From Candidatus Amulumruptor caecigallinarius (GTDB lineage: Bacteria; Bacteroidota; Bacteroidia; Bacteroidales; Muribaculaceae): 64,000 bases of DNA. Under the pieces are notes generated by a model. That model searched no databases, was not told where the DNA came from, and saw only the letters and a program-made list of their open reading frames with translations. This document shows, piece by piece, positions 17,492-28,142 of the stretch (positions within the stretch are counted from its first letter, which is position 1; each line of letters opens with the position of its first letter). Location of the stretch: NCBI GenBank assembly GCA_023665575.1, contig JAMPDQ010000005.1, forward strand, positions 1 to 64,000. Direction: 5' to 3'. Position numbers and translations under genes: made by a program.

Positions 17492-18676
17492 ATGAAAAGA
17501 AGCAATTATAATAGTTGCAGGGTAATTGCGGCAGGGATGCGACGTTCCCTTGTCATGATGTTTCGGCGTCCGGTAATGTGGATGTCGGTGTTTGGTTTGC
17601 CACTGTTTCTGTTTCTATTCATAGGCTCTATGCTCAACAAGGGATTGCCCACGCGCCTGCCGGCAACTATAGTGGATCTTGACGGCACCGGCATGTCGCG
17701 CCAAATCACACAGCAGCTCGGAGCTATGCAGATGGTGGATCTCAAATATGTTGCCAATTCATATTCCGAAGCACGCCGTCAAATGCAAAAAGGAGAAATT
17801 TACGGGTATTTTCTTATCCCGGAAAATTTTCAGGCCGATCTTCTTTCCGGAAGAGGTCCTGAAATCTCGTTCTACACAAACATGACATATTATGTGCCCG
17901 GCACGCTGCTTTTTAAAACGTTCAAGACAACGGCCGTCTACACGAAGGCCGGCACAGCAGCGGAGCTGGCAAGAGATTTGGGCCAGAATCCTGCCGAACT
18001 TGCTCCCATGATGCAGCCGGTCAATATACATGCGCATGCAATCGGGAATCCGCTTCTCAATTATGGCATTTATCTTGGTAATTCCTTTATTCCCGGCGTG
18101 TTGCAGCTTATGATAATGCTGGTGACGGTGTTTACTCTCGGTGAGGAAATAAAGAGAAACACTTCGCGACAGATGCTCCGGCAGGCGGGAAACTCCATTT
18201 TCCGCGCCATGTTCTGCAAAATATTCCCGCAAACTGTGATATGGTGGTGTGTGGCTCTTTTCATGACAGCATGGCTCTTTAAATTCAATGGTTACACCAT
18301 GCAGGGCTCATGGTTCTGGCTAATCATGTCCGAGCTTCTCTTTGTCGTGGCCACCCAGGCCTTCGCCGTGTTTGTGTTCGGCATATTGCCTAATATGCGT
18401 CTTGCCCTGTCGGTGTGTGCGCTTACAGGCATATTGAGTTTCTCTATTGCAGCATTCTCATTTCCGGAACAAAGCATGTATCCGGCAGTAAGCATCTTTA
18501 GCTGGTTGATGCCCGTGAGATATAACTTCTTGATTTATTCAGATGTTGCGCTCAATGGCCGCGATATTTTCTATTCGCGGTTCTGGTTTGTCGCATATCT
18601 TGCCTACATGCTTCTCCCACTTGTTGTTATGCCGCGAATCAAACAGCACATGGCGCGTCCCGTATATCTGGAATAA
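17492..18676 (+). CDS. ABC-2-type transporter permease (YhhJ/YbhR-like)
   Basis: The 394-residue protein has one N-terminal membrane helix (residues 28-50), a large periplasmic domain, and about five C-terminal helices, the ABC2_membrane_3 layout. It pairs with the next gene. No ATP-binding subunit is encoded in the operon. Twelve bases separate it from the second permease. Confidence 0.87.
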   Translation: MKRSNYNSCRVIAAGMRRSLVMMFRRPVMWMSVFGLPLFLFLFIGSMLNKGLPTRLPATIVDLDGTGMSRQITQQLGAMQMVDLKYVANSYSEARRQMQKGEIYGYFLIPENFQADLLSGRGPEISFYTNMTYYVPGTLLFKTFKTTAVYTKAGTAAELARDLGQNPAELAPMMQPVNIHAHAIGNPLLNYGIYLGNSFIPGVLQLMIMLVTVFTLGEEIKRNTSRQMLRQAGNSIFRAMFCKIFPQTVIWWCVALFMTAWLFKFNGYTMQGSWFWLIMSELLFVVATQAFAVFVFGILPNMRLALSVCALTGILSFSIAAFSFPEQSMYPAVSIFSWLMPVRYNFLIYSDVALNGRDIFYSRFWFVAYLAYMLLPLVVMPRIKQHMARPVYLE

Positions 18677-18687
18677 CCGGTGAACCT

Positions 18688-19902
18688 ATGAAAAAGATTG
18701 GAAACTACATATCGCATATCGTGAAGGTTTATGCCCATGAATTCTCGCTGGCGCTTCATGACCCGGGGGTGATTCTGTTTTTCACATTCCTGCCGTTGGC
18801 TTATCCCGTGATTTATTCGCTCATATATAATCCGGAGCTGGCAAAGAATGTGGAAATGATAGTTGTTGATCACGACCGCACTCCGCTGAGCCGCGAACTC
18901 GCACGCAACATGAATGCCACCGATGAGGTTTGGGTGACAGGATATGCGGCCAATCTTGGCGAAGCTCGTCAGGCAATGGACAATCGCGAATGCTTTGCAA
19001 TTCTAGAAATTCCGGAGGGCTTTGAGCGACGCATCGGCAATGGCGAGACGGGCGATGTGGCGATGTATTGCGACATGACATTACTGCTTCGCTATCGCGG
19101 ATTCCTGATGGCTTCCACAAATGTGATGCAGGCCATGGGAAGCGAGCTGATGACAAAGGATATCAACACGTATGTGCCTATTGTCGATACTCTTATAGCA
19201 GTAGACCCTCTCATGATATCCGACCACAGCATGGGCAACCTGCGAAGCGGTTTTGACTCGTTTATCATGCCGGGAGTTATTATCCTTATTCTGCATCAGT
19301 GCATTGTGCTCGCATCCGGCATGGCCGGCGGTGCCCGCCGGGAAAACAGACCGAATGTGCGCAAATACAACCGGCTCGTAACATTGTCGCCGCATGTCGG
19401 TGGCACCATGATTGCACAGACTCTATGCTTTTTTACCATTCTTCTCTTGCCGGCTATATACATGATTCATTATGTGCCGCTCATTTTCAGATTTCCGATG
19501 GCGGGAAATTTGCTTGAGGAGCTTGTGTTTATCATTCCTATGATTATTGCATGTTGCGGTATGGGTTTCGTTTTCCAGTCCATGGTGACCGAAAGGGAAT
19601 CGGTGTTTCTCACATGGGTGGTGACTTCGGTAGTGTTTCTTCTGCTGTCGGGCTTGATCTGGCCGAGATGCGACATGTATCCGGTGTGGCGTTGGATTGG
19701 GAGCGTCTGTCCCTCCACCTGGGGTGTTGAAGGCTTCATAAAGATGAACAGCAACGGTGCCTCTCTTGCCGATGTGCGCCACGAATACTGCATGCTGTGG
19801 ATTCTCGCGGCCTTTTGGTGGATTTGCGGCTATTGCTGCCAAAGATGGGTGGTCCGCCCGGCTGTTGCGCATAAAGTTGCGCAAATCGGAGCAAATTACT
19901 AA
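18688..19902 (+). CDS. Second ABC-2-type transporter permease
   Basis: The 404-residue protein has the same architecture as the upstream gene: an N-terminal helix near residues 25-45, a periplasmic domain and five C-terminal helices with a conserved SGLIWP segment. The two probably form a heterodimer. With the adaptor and TolC protein this is a complete trans-envelope route apart from an ATPase. Confidence 0.87.
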   Translation: MKKIGNYISHIVKVYAHEFSLALHDPGVILFFTFLPLAYPVIYSLIYNPELAKNVEMIVVDHDRTPLSRELARNMNATDEVWVTGYAANLGEARQAMDNRECFAILEIPEGFERRIGNGETGDVAMYCDMTLLLRYRGFLMASTNVMQAMGSELMTKDINTYVPIVDTLIAVDPLMISDHSMGNLRSGFDSFIMPGVIILILHQCIVLASGMAGGARRENRPNVRKYNRLVTLSPHVGGTMIAQTLCFFTILLLPAIYMIHYVPLIFRFPMAGNLLEELVFIIPMIIACCGMGFVFQSMVTERESVFLTWVVTSVVFLLLSGLIWPRCDMYPVWRWIGSVCPSTWGVEGFIKMNSNGASLADVRHEYCMLWILAAFWWICGYCCQRWVVRPAVAHKVAQIGANY

Positions 19903-19945
19903 ATTTGCAACTGCACCCTCTTTCGGGGTGGTTCACGGCATATCC

Positions 19946-20869
19946 ATGAAGCCTATCTATGTTCTGACATATTCAGCTCTTAAATTGCTGTCGCTGTTGC
20001 CTTTCCGGGTGATATATCTGTTGTCTGACTTGCTGGCGGGATTCATGCACAGTATAATCAGATATCGCCGGAAAGTGGTGAGAGAGAATCTGGAATCCTC
20101 CTTTCCTGAAAAAAATGACACCGAATTGCGCCGTATCGAACGCGATTTTTATCGGTTTCTGACCGACTATATGCTGGAAACGGTGAAGATGCTCTCAATG
20201 TCGGATGATGACATCCGCCGACACATGTTTATAGAGAATCCGGAAATGGTGGATGAGGCTTTCCGGCGCGGCAGAAATGTGGCGCTCTTGCTCGGCCACT
20301 ATTGCAACTGGGAATGGGTCAGCTCTCTCCCTCTGAATTTCAAGTCGGGAATTGTGCCGGCTCAGGTGTATCATCATCTTCACAACAAGGTTATGAATGA
20401 TATATTCATGAAAATCCGCACAAAGTTCCATTCCAACAATCTGGAAATGTCGGAAATCCTTCGGCAATTGATTGTGTGGAAAAAAGAGGGAAAACTGAGT
20501 GTTACCGGATTTATAGCTGATCAGGCTCCAAATCTCGACATTCATTTATTTGTGGATTTCCTCAATCACGACACTCCCGTTTACACCGGCCCCGAAAGAA
20601 TTGCGAAATTCCTCGATGCGGAGGTGCTCTTCTGCCACCTTCATCGGGAAAAACGCGGATTTTACCGACTCCGCTTTGTGAAAATCACTGGTGCCCCCAA
20701 AACAGAGAAGGTGTTCGACGTTAGCCGGAAATATTTCGAAATGCTCGAATCAAATATACGCGAGGCCCCGCAATATTGGCTCTGGAGCCACAAACGATGG
20801 AAAAGAACCCGCAAAATGTTTAACGACTATTGGGGCGATAATGCCGACAAACAGCTGTCGCATCTGTAG
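19946..20869 (+). CDS. LpxL/HtrB-like lipid A acyltransferase
   Basis: From ATG 19946 the protein has 307 residues. A hydrophobic N-terminal segment (LLSLLPFRVIYLLSDLLAGF) anchors it in the inner membrane, and the catalytic HX4E motif is H118-YCNW-E123. C-terminal YWLWSHKRWK is also typical of the family. It should add a secondary acyl chain to lipid A or a related lipid. A frame extension to 19757 overlaps the permease gene and is not needed. The MsbA-like exporter follows 29 bases later. Confidence 0.9.
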   Translation: MKPIYVLTYSALKLLSLLPFRVIYLLSDLLAGFMHSIIRYRRKVVRENLESSFPEKNDTELRRIERDFYRFLTDYMLETVKMLSMSDDDIRRHMFIENPEMVDEAFRRGRNVALLLGHYCNWEWVSSLPLNFKSGIVPAQVYHHLHNKVMNDIFMKIRTKFHSNNLEMSEILRQLIVWKKEGKLSVTGFIADQAPNLDIHLFVDFLNHDTPVYTGPERIAKFLDAEVLFCHLHREKRGFYRLRFVKITGAPKTEKVFDVSRKYFEMLESNIREAPQYWLWSHKRWKRTRKMFNDYWGDNADKQLSHL

Positions 20870-20898
20870 CGGCCTCACCCCATTTCATCATACCGCCC

Positions 20899-22737
20899 AT
20901 GAAAGAACTTTTCAGTTTTCTGAACAGATACGCCAAACCCTACAAAGGGAATATTCTTCTCAGCATTGTTTTCAATTTGCTGACGGCATTTTTTACACTC
21001 TTCTCGTTTGCTTTCATTATTCCGATTTTGCAAATGCTTTTCGGAATCTCCACCACCGACTATTTTTATATGGAGGTGGGATCGGCTGATTTTAAGGATG
21101 TCGCCATAAATAATTTTTATTATTATGTGGCGGGGCTGATTGCCCACCGCGGTCCGTCTATGACTCTTGCGTTTCTGGCGCTTGTGCTGGTGGCGATGAC
21201 TTTGCTCAAGGTGCTGACCGCATATTTCAGTGAGTTTTTCACAATCCCGATGCAGAATGGAGTGGTGCGCGATATCCGTCGCGAAATGTACGACAAAATC
21301 GTGTCGTTGCCCATTGGCTTTTTCACGTCTGAACGCAAGGGCGACATCATGGCACGCCTTTCGGGCGATGTGCAGGAGGTGCAGACTTCCGTTATGGCCA
21401 GCCTCTTTTCGCTTGTGAAATATCCTATTATGATTGTGGCCTGCCTCGGAATGATGATTCTTGTGAGCTGGCGCCTTACAATTTTTGTGTTCATCATGCT
21501 CCCGATTGTCGGCGGCGTCATGGGCGCTATCGGAAAGAAATTGCGCGCAAAGTCGTTGGCCGCACAAGACAAATGGGGCGAAATCCTCTCAAATACCGAA
21601 GAAACGATCGGCGGCCTGAGAATTATAAAGGCTTTTAATGCCGAAAAGAATATGGAACGCCGATTCCGGCAACAGACCGAAGACCTCTATCGAATAAATA
21701 ACTCTGTGAACCGCCGCACCACGCTTGCTCATCCCATGAGTGAATTTCTTGGCACAACTGCCATTGCAATTATCTTGTGGTTTGGCGGTTCGTTGATTAT
21801 AAAGGGCTCTTCTTCAATAGATGCCGCATCATTTATCTATTACATGCTGATGTTCTACAGCATGATCAATCCGGCTAAAGAGCTCTCGAAAGTGTCATAT
21901 ACAATCAAGAAGGGAATGGCCGCAAAAGACCGTATAGACCTGATTCTGAAAGCGAAAAATCCGATTGCCGACCCACCGCATCCTGTGCCTCTGCCTCGTG
22001 GCGCCGGCTCGAAAAGCAGCGTGGCTTTCAGAAATGTCAGCTTTGGATACACGCCTGAAACGGATGTGCTTAAAAATATCAATCTGGAGGTGAACCCGGG
22101 AGAAACTGTGGCGATAGTGGGCCAGTCGGGCTCGGGCAAGTCTACCCTTGTTGATTTGATTCCGCGTTTTTGGGATGTTGACCGCGGCGAAGTAATTGTG
22201 GATGGCGTTAATGTGAAGGATTTAAAGGTGAAGGAGTTGCGCTCACTGATGGGTAATGTGAATCAGGAAGCAATATTATTTCACGACACTATCTACAACA
22301 ACATTGCTTTCGGTGTGGAAAATGCAACTCCCCAACAGGTGGAGGAAGCCGCCAAAATTGCCAATGCCCATGAATTTATTCTCGAAACGGAAGATGGCTA
22401 CCAAACCATTATAGGCGACCGTGGATGCCGACTTTCGGGCGGTCAGAGGCAACGCATCAGCATCGCACGCGCAATCCTGAAAAATCCGGCAATCCTTATC
22501 CTTGACGAGGCGACATCTGCCCTTGACACTGAAAGTGAGCGCCTTGTGCAGGAGGCTCTTGAAAATCTGATGTGCGACCGCACCACTATTATCATTGCTC
22601 ACAGACTCTCTACAATTATCAATGCTGACAAGATATGTGTGTTGCGCGATGGAGAAATTGTGGAGCAGGGCACTCACACTGAGCTTATAGAGAAGAATGG
22701 CCTGTATAAACGCCTTGTAGACATGCAACAAGTTTGA
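20899..22737 (+). CDS. MsbA-like ABC exporter (fused membrane and ATPase domains)
   Basis: The 612-residue protein has a six-helix membrane domain (to about residue 330) and a full nucleotide-binding domain with Walker A GQSGSGKST, signature LSGGQRQRISIARA, Walker B ILILDEATSALD and H-loop IIAHRLST. The linker has a Pro-rich insert (PPHPVPLPRGAG). Position after a lipid A acyltransferase suggests lipid A-core flipping (inference); a drug or peptide exporter is the alternative. Confidence 0.88.
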   Translation: MKELFSFLNRYAKPYKGNILLSIVFNLLTAFFTLFSFAFIIPILQMLFGISTTDYFYMEVGSADFKDVAINNFYYYVAGLIAHRGPSMTLAFLALVLVAMTLLKVLTAYFSEFFTIPMQNGVVRDIRREMYDKIVSLPIGFFTSERKGDIMARLSGDVQEVQTSVMASLFSLVKYPIMIVACLGMMILVSWRLTIFVFIMLPIVGGVMGAIGKKLRAKSLAAQDKWGEILSNTEETIGGLRIIKAFNAEKNMERRFRQQTEDLYRINNSVNRRTTLAHPMSEFLGTTAIAIILWFGGSLIIKGSSSIDAASFIYYMLMFYSMINPAKELSKVSYTIKKGMAAKDRIDLILKAKNPIADPPHPVPLPRGAGSKSSVAFRNVSFGYTPETDVLKNINLEVNPGETVAIVGQSGSGKSTLVDLIPRFWDVDRGEVIVDGVNVKDLKVKELRSLMGNVNQEAILFHDTIYNNIAFGVENATPQQVEEAAKIANAHEFILETEDGYQTIIGDRGCRLSGGQRQRISIARAILKNPAILILDEATSALDTESERLVQEALENLMCDRTTIIIAHRLSTIINADKICVLRDGEIVEQGTHTELIEKNGLYKRLVDMQQV

Positions 22738-22743
22738 TGATTT

Positions 22744-23265
22744 ATGGAAGATAATAAATTGAATAGCGAAGATATCAATGATTTGACTCCGGAAAGGAAT
22801 TCCGGTGAATGTAAAACTCCCGACAGTGTTGACGAGCAATGGGCCGAAAGGCTTGGCCTTCCGCCGATTCCGCCGTATTCTGCCGTCTCTGATTCCACCG
22901 GACCCGAATCACAAATGGTTCCACCGGTGATTCCTCCCGCACCGACAATGCCACCGCAAAACGCGCAGGACACGCAAAACACGCAAGGTGTGCAAAATAC
23001 ACAGAACACGAAAGATGTCTATCCGCAGCGCGTAATGCCTCCAACTTATATGGTGTGGTCTATTCTTGCCACAGTGTGTTGCTGCATCGCCGGCGGAGTG
23101 GTGGCTATATTCTACAGCGCATCGGTGAGCAGCAAATTTTATGCGCGCGATTATGAAGGTGCAGAAAAGGCTTCGGAGCGCGCACAGTTGTGGATTATCA
23201 TTGCCATAGTGGCCGGTGTGGTCAGCAACGCGCTTATGATGCCTTTCTCACTTCTTACCAACTGA
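22744..23265 (+). CDS. CD225/dispanin-family membrane protein
   Basis: The 173-residue protein has a disordered N-terminal half with Pro-rich and Asn/Thr/Gln repeats (QNAQDTQNTQG..., residues 75-95). The C-terminal half is of CD225/dispanin type: a helix starting MVWSILATVCCCIAGGVVAI, a cytoplasmic loop with SSKFYARDYEGAEKAS, and a second helix. Function unknown. Its stop overlaps the next start (TGATG). Confidence 0.78.
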   Translation: MEDNKLNSEDINDLTPERNSGECKTPDSVDEQWAERLGLPPIPPYSAVSDSTGPESQMVPPVIPPAPTMPPQNAQDTQNTQGVQNTQNTKDVYPQRVMPPTYMVWSILATVCCCIAGGVVAIFYSASVSSKFYARDYEGAEKASERAQLWIIIAIVAGVVSNALMMPFSLLTN

Positions 23266-23642
23266 TGAAACGCGGTGGAGTGTTGGCGGTAAGCGCGGTG
23301 GCGGCAATAATTGTGCTTTATTACATATTCGATCCTTCGGGGGAGTATGCGCCAAAGTGCATGTTTCGCACGCTGACGGGGCTTGACTGTCCGGGATGCG
23401 GCAGCCAGCGGATGCTCCACGCGTTGCTCCATGGCGATTTCAAAGCCGCATGGCGGCTCAATCCCTTCATCATGCTGATGGGCATCTACGCGGTGCCGGC
23501 CATATATGCGGCCTGCACGCGCCGAAGAGCCCCCCGGCTCTACAACGCTATGAACTCCCTCTGGGCCATAGCCATAATAGGCATCGCCATGCTTGCATGG
23601 TTCCTAATCCGCAACTTTGTGGTTAAAATTCATATTTGTTGA
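23265..23642 (+). CDS. DUF2752-family membrane protein
   Basis: The 125-residue protein has an N-terminal helix, the diagnostic CMFRTLTGLDCPGCGSQRM block, and two more hydrophobic segments. DUF2752 proteins are small membrane proteins of unknown function that often sit beside CD225-type genes, as here. Its 3' end overlaps the convergent aroK gene by 20 bases. Confidence 0.82.
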   Translation: MKRGGVLAVSAVAAIIVLYYIFDPSGEYAPKCMFRTLTGLDCPGCGSQRMLHALLHGDFKAAWRLNPFIMLMGIYAVPAIYAACTRRRAPRLYNAMNSLWAIAIIGIAMLAWFLIRNFVVKIHIC

Positions 23643-24156
23643 TGAAACTTTGAATGGCAGAGTCAATCTGGGCGTGGGTTTCGAGATTTTCCCCACTGTA
23701 GATTATCTGCGCCCTGCTGTAGTGCCGCTCCCTGGCGCCGAGTCCCTCGACTATCCCGGCCTCTATCTCCGCCCGGCTCTTCCCTCGCATCAATGGCCGG
23801 CGACTGTTGTTTGCCAACAATCTGTCAAGGATTCGCTGCCGAGATGCCTGCAGCCACACCACAATGCCACTTTCAAGCATGACATCCATATTGTTGCCGA
23901 AACATGGAGTACCCCCGCCGCAGGCCACAACAGCATTCTCAAATGCCGACACTTCCTCAAGCATGCAACTCTCCATACGACGAAATGAATTTTCTCCCCT
24001 TTCCTCAAAAATCTCGTTGATGGTTTTTCGGAATCTTTGCTCAATATAGAAGTCGAGGTCGATAAAATCCCGGCCTAGAGCCTTGGACAAGGCGCGTCCG
24101 AAAGTTGTCTTCCCCGAAGCCATATAGCCCACGATAAATATCGGTTTTTTGCTCAT
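23623..24156 (-). CDS. aroK: Shikimate kinase
   Basis: About 177 residues from ATG 24156, chosen because SKKPIFIVGYMASGKTT is the family's natural start; an in-frame ATG at 24183 would add nine residues. Walker A GYMASGKTTFGRAL, the DLDFYIE shikimate-binding segment, GENSFRRME and CGGGTPCF are all present. It phosphorylates shikimate. Convergent overlap with the DUF2752 gene. Confidence 0.94.
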   Translation of the reverse strand: MSKKPIFIVGYMASGKTTFGRALSKALGRDFIDLDFYIEQRFRKTINEIFEERGENSFRRMESCMLEEVSAFENAVVACGGGTPCFGNNMDVMLESGIVVWLQASRQRILDRLLANNSRRPLMRGKSRAEIEAGIVEGLGARERHYSRAQIIYSGENLETHAQIDSAIQSFINKYEF

Positions 24157-24387
24157 AATAGGTAATTTATGAAAACATTTCATTAAATAAAATTATCTGG
24201 CAAGGATTAAGCCTTAACAATGGTGAGCATCACAATGAATTTTCGAGCTGGTGACATACTAAATTATAGTACCGGCCTTGAAGCCGTATTAATTGTTCAT
24301 GAGTTCTGTTGATACTTTTCTGTCAAAAATGATATGGGGAAGGCAAGAAGTTTGGAAAGATATTTGCGTAGCAGCTCCACATTGAGA
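24157..24387. other. Intergenic stretch beside the truncated receptor
   Basis: No supported gene. A 31-codon plus-strand frame (24222-24317, containing FRAGDILNYSTGLEAV) and short minus-strand fragments may be debris from whatever removed the receptor's 3' part, but none is recognisable. Confidence 0.4.
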
Positions 24388-25347
24388 TTAAGACTTTATT
24401 TTGCAATAATAAATTGAATTCCTGCTGGCAAACCATGCATACCTTCCGGATATTTCCGGCGACATGCTCCGAGAATTTGTCAGAGCGAATGAAATGTTGC
24501 CGCTGATGACATCGGGACGAAACAAAAGCTCACCGGCGACAGTGCTTTCCGGATTGCGGCTCCATTCAAGAGCAGCCTTGTGTGTGGCCATGAATTTGTC
24601 CGACCTGTATCTGGCCGTAAAGCCTCCATACATATTGTCCCTGCGGTTTGACTCGTCCGTTCGTTCCGATTTTGTGATGTTGTCATATTGAAGTCCGTCA
24701 TACCATATGTCGTCAAAACTCTCCGAAAAATCCCGGCCGGAAAGATGGTCGCGCGAATAGCTGCCCCTGAACATCGCATTGTACGTCATTTTGCCGTAAA
24801 CCAGTTTAGACGCCACTGAGTAATCACCCTCATTGGGAAATGTCTGGTCAACTTCAAACCTTGTCAGACCTCCGGCAGAATATTCCTTGACCACAAAATT
24901 CAGGATACTGTTCTTGCCCAAATAGCGAGGGTCATCGGAGCTTGTCAGATATTCCACGCTGTTGACATTTTTCGGCCAGAAGGTTGATATGTCAAGATTG
25001 TCAGCCGGAACACCATTGATGAAGATATTCACAGGCTGGCCGTCAGGGTCGGTGATGACACCATCCCGCACATTCAGAATGCCTGTGTGCATTCGGTCAA
25101 TAAGGCCGTTCATGTCTCTTGAAAGGTTCTTTTCTGACTTGCGGGGGATAAATACTGCCTTGCCATTTTCAATCCAGACGCGGTCACTTTTCACCACAAG
25201 CTCCGACAGTTCCATCACTTTGTCATTTTCCTGTTTTGGTTCTGCGGGCGTTGATTCCCCGGCAGAGGCAGTTTGCGCAGACATTGCCAGCAGACACAGT
25301 GCGGCAGCAGATTGTAGACGATATGATTTAAAAGTAGATGTCAGCAT
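24388..25347 (-). pseudogene. Truncated TonB-dependent-type outer-membrane receptor
   Basis: The 319-residue frame begins with a signal peptide ending TASAGES, then a plug-like domain (ILNVRDGVITDPDGQPVNIFINGVPADNL, NVNSVEYLTSSDDPRYLG) and the first barrel strands (residues 170-300). It then stops in SRNSIYYCKIKS without the rest of a barrel; full-length relatives run to about 700-800 residues. No continuation in another frame is seen before aroK, so the 3' part seems deleted rather than frameshifted. Confidence 0.72.
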
Positions 25348-25475
25348 AGTCCGTCAGGATTTAATGTAAGGATGCTATTGCAATCAGCCGAAACTCAATG
25401 GTTACGGCTTATTGCTAAATATTGTCAGGGCATTTGATGCGCCTATACTTTATCATTTAATGAAGGAAAGCACTT

Positions 25476-25766
25476 TCAACATTTTTCATTGGTGACAATA
25501 TCGTGATAACCATTGTCGCAATCCCCTTTGTTTGTGGAATCATTGCAAGAGTTAGTCGTATTCTTGCAATTCAAGCCATTTGTAGCCTTATGGCAACCTT
25601 CATATGTGACGTTTGTGCAGGATCCGGTGTTTTTGCTTGTGATGCTGCCACCTGGATTTCTATTTGAGCCTCCCATTAAAACGGTAGAGCTTTCAATTAA
25701 CGTCGCGTCTGAATTTTCTATAAATTCACTGATCCTTTGCTTTAATTCATTCGTGATAATAAAAAT
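25476..25766 (-). pseudogene. Double-glycine Cys-rich peptide precursor with apparent start-codon loss
   Basis: The frame is open from 25766 to the stop at 25476. From 25754 it reads like a leader, (T)NELKQRISEFIENSD followed by a segment ending STVLMGG, then a Gly/Asn/Ser/Thr core of about 63 residues with six Cys. This layout (helical acidic leader, Gly-Gly, small polar Cys-rich core) matches Bacteroidales natural-product precursors of the TIGR04149 kind. The codon where a Met is expected (25754-25752) is ACG, one transition from ATG. An in-frame ATG at 25676 would start at the GG site and skip the leader. No maturation enzyme is nearby. Confidence 0.5.
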
Positions 25767-26032
25767 TTAGTTAATATTATGGTGACAATTACTTTCATAA
25801 CGTCATCGAGTTTCGATTATTTTGTTTAAAATAATTTTGTCACATACTAAAATTATTTACTCTAAATTGGTGCGCGATAATGATGACATTATCGGCATGG
25901 TTGCCCATGGCATATACAAGAGGCACAAAATTGAAGTTATTGAATCAATAAAGGGAGGGTGCGGTCGCGAGCTAAATCAAGTGGAGTGGAATGCTTTTGC
26001 CTTGTCTTCAAATACTGATGGCCAGTTTGAAA

Positions 26033-26044
26033 ATATATATATAT
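26033..26044 (+). repeat. (AT)6 dinucleotide tract inside a coding frame
   Basis: Six AT units lie exactly where the two halves of the split membrane-protein gene change frame. Slippage by +1 or -2 units would join the frames. Confidence 0.7.
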
Positions 26045-26385
26045 CAGGCAGATGCGTCGCTTGCTTCATTTGTGGTGGCTTCTGCGGGAGAACGGATAAA
26101 GTCGGCAGAGAGACAAATGCTCGAACAGTATCAGGCCAATAAAAAGGAGGTATTGCCCTCTAATTGGAAGACCATCGGTTTAAGTGTGCTTGGCTCATTT
26201 ATATTCTCTGCGGTTGTTACCATGGCTCTTATCCTTGAAGCCTTTTCGGAAAAATACAAAGCAGTGCTGGTAAATAAAATCGTTGATGAGCAATCGGTCT
26301 CCAATGGTGCGCATATGGTTGAGCTTGCAGATTCAATCCACAATCCGATGTGGCTAAATTTGCGTATTCAGCGAAAACTCGCTAA

Positions 26386-28104
<1,719 letters not shown>

Positions 28105-28142
28105 GCAATCAAGCAAGAATTATTGCAGAAGGATAATTTCAG

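Noticed and set aside
22975..23020. AC-rich repeats as a CRISPR or tandem regulatory array
   Set aside because: They are in-frame Asn/Thr/Gln codon repeats within the CD225-family gene; no CRISPR-like repeat-spacer pattern occurs anywhere in the window.
24222..24317. A 31-codon plus-strand frame with a protein-like start (FRAGDILNYSTGLEAV)
   Set aside because: Too short, no family recognised, no promoter or neighbour supporting expression.
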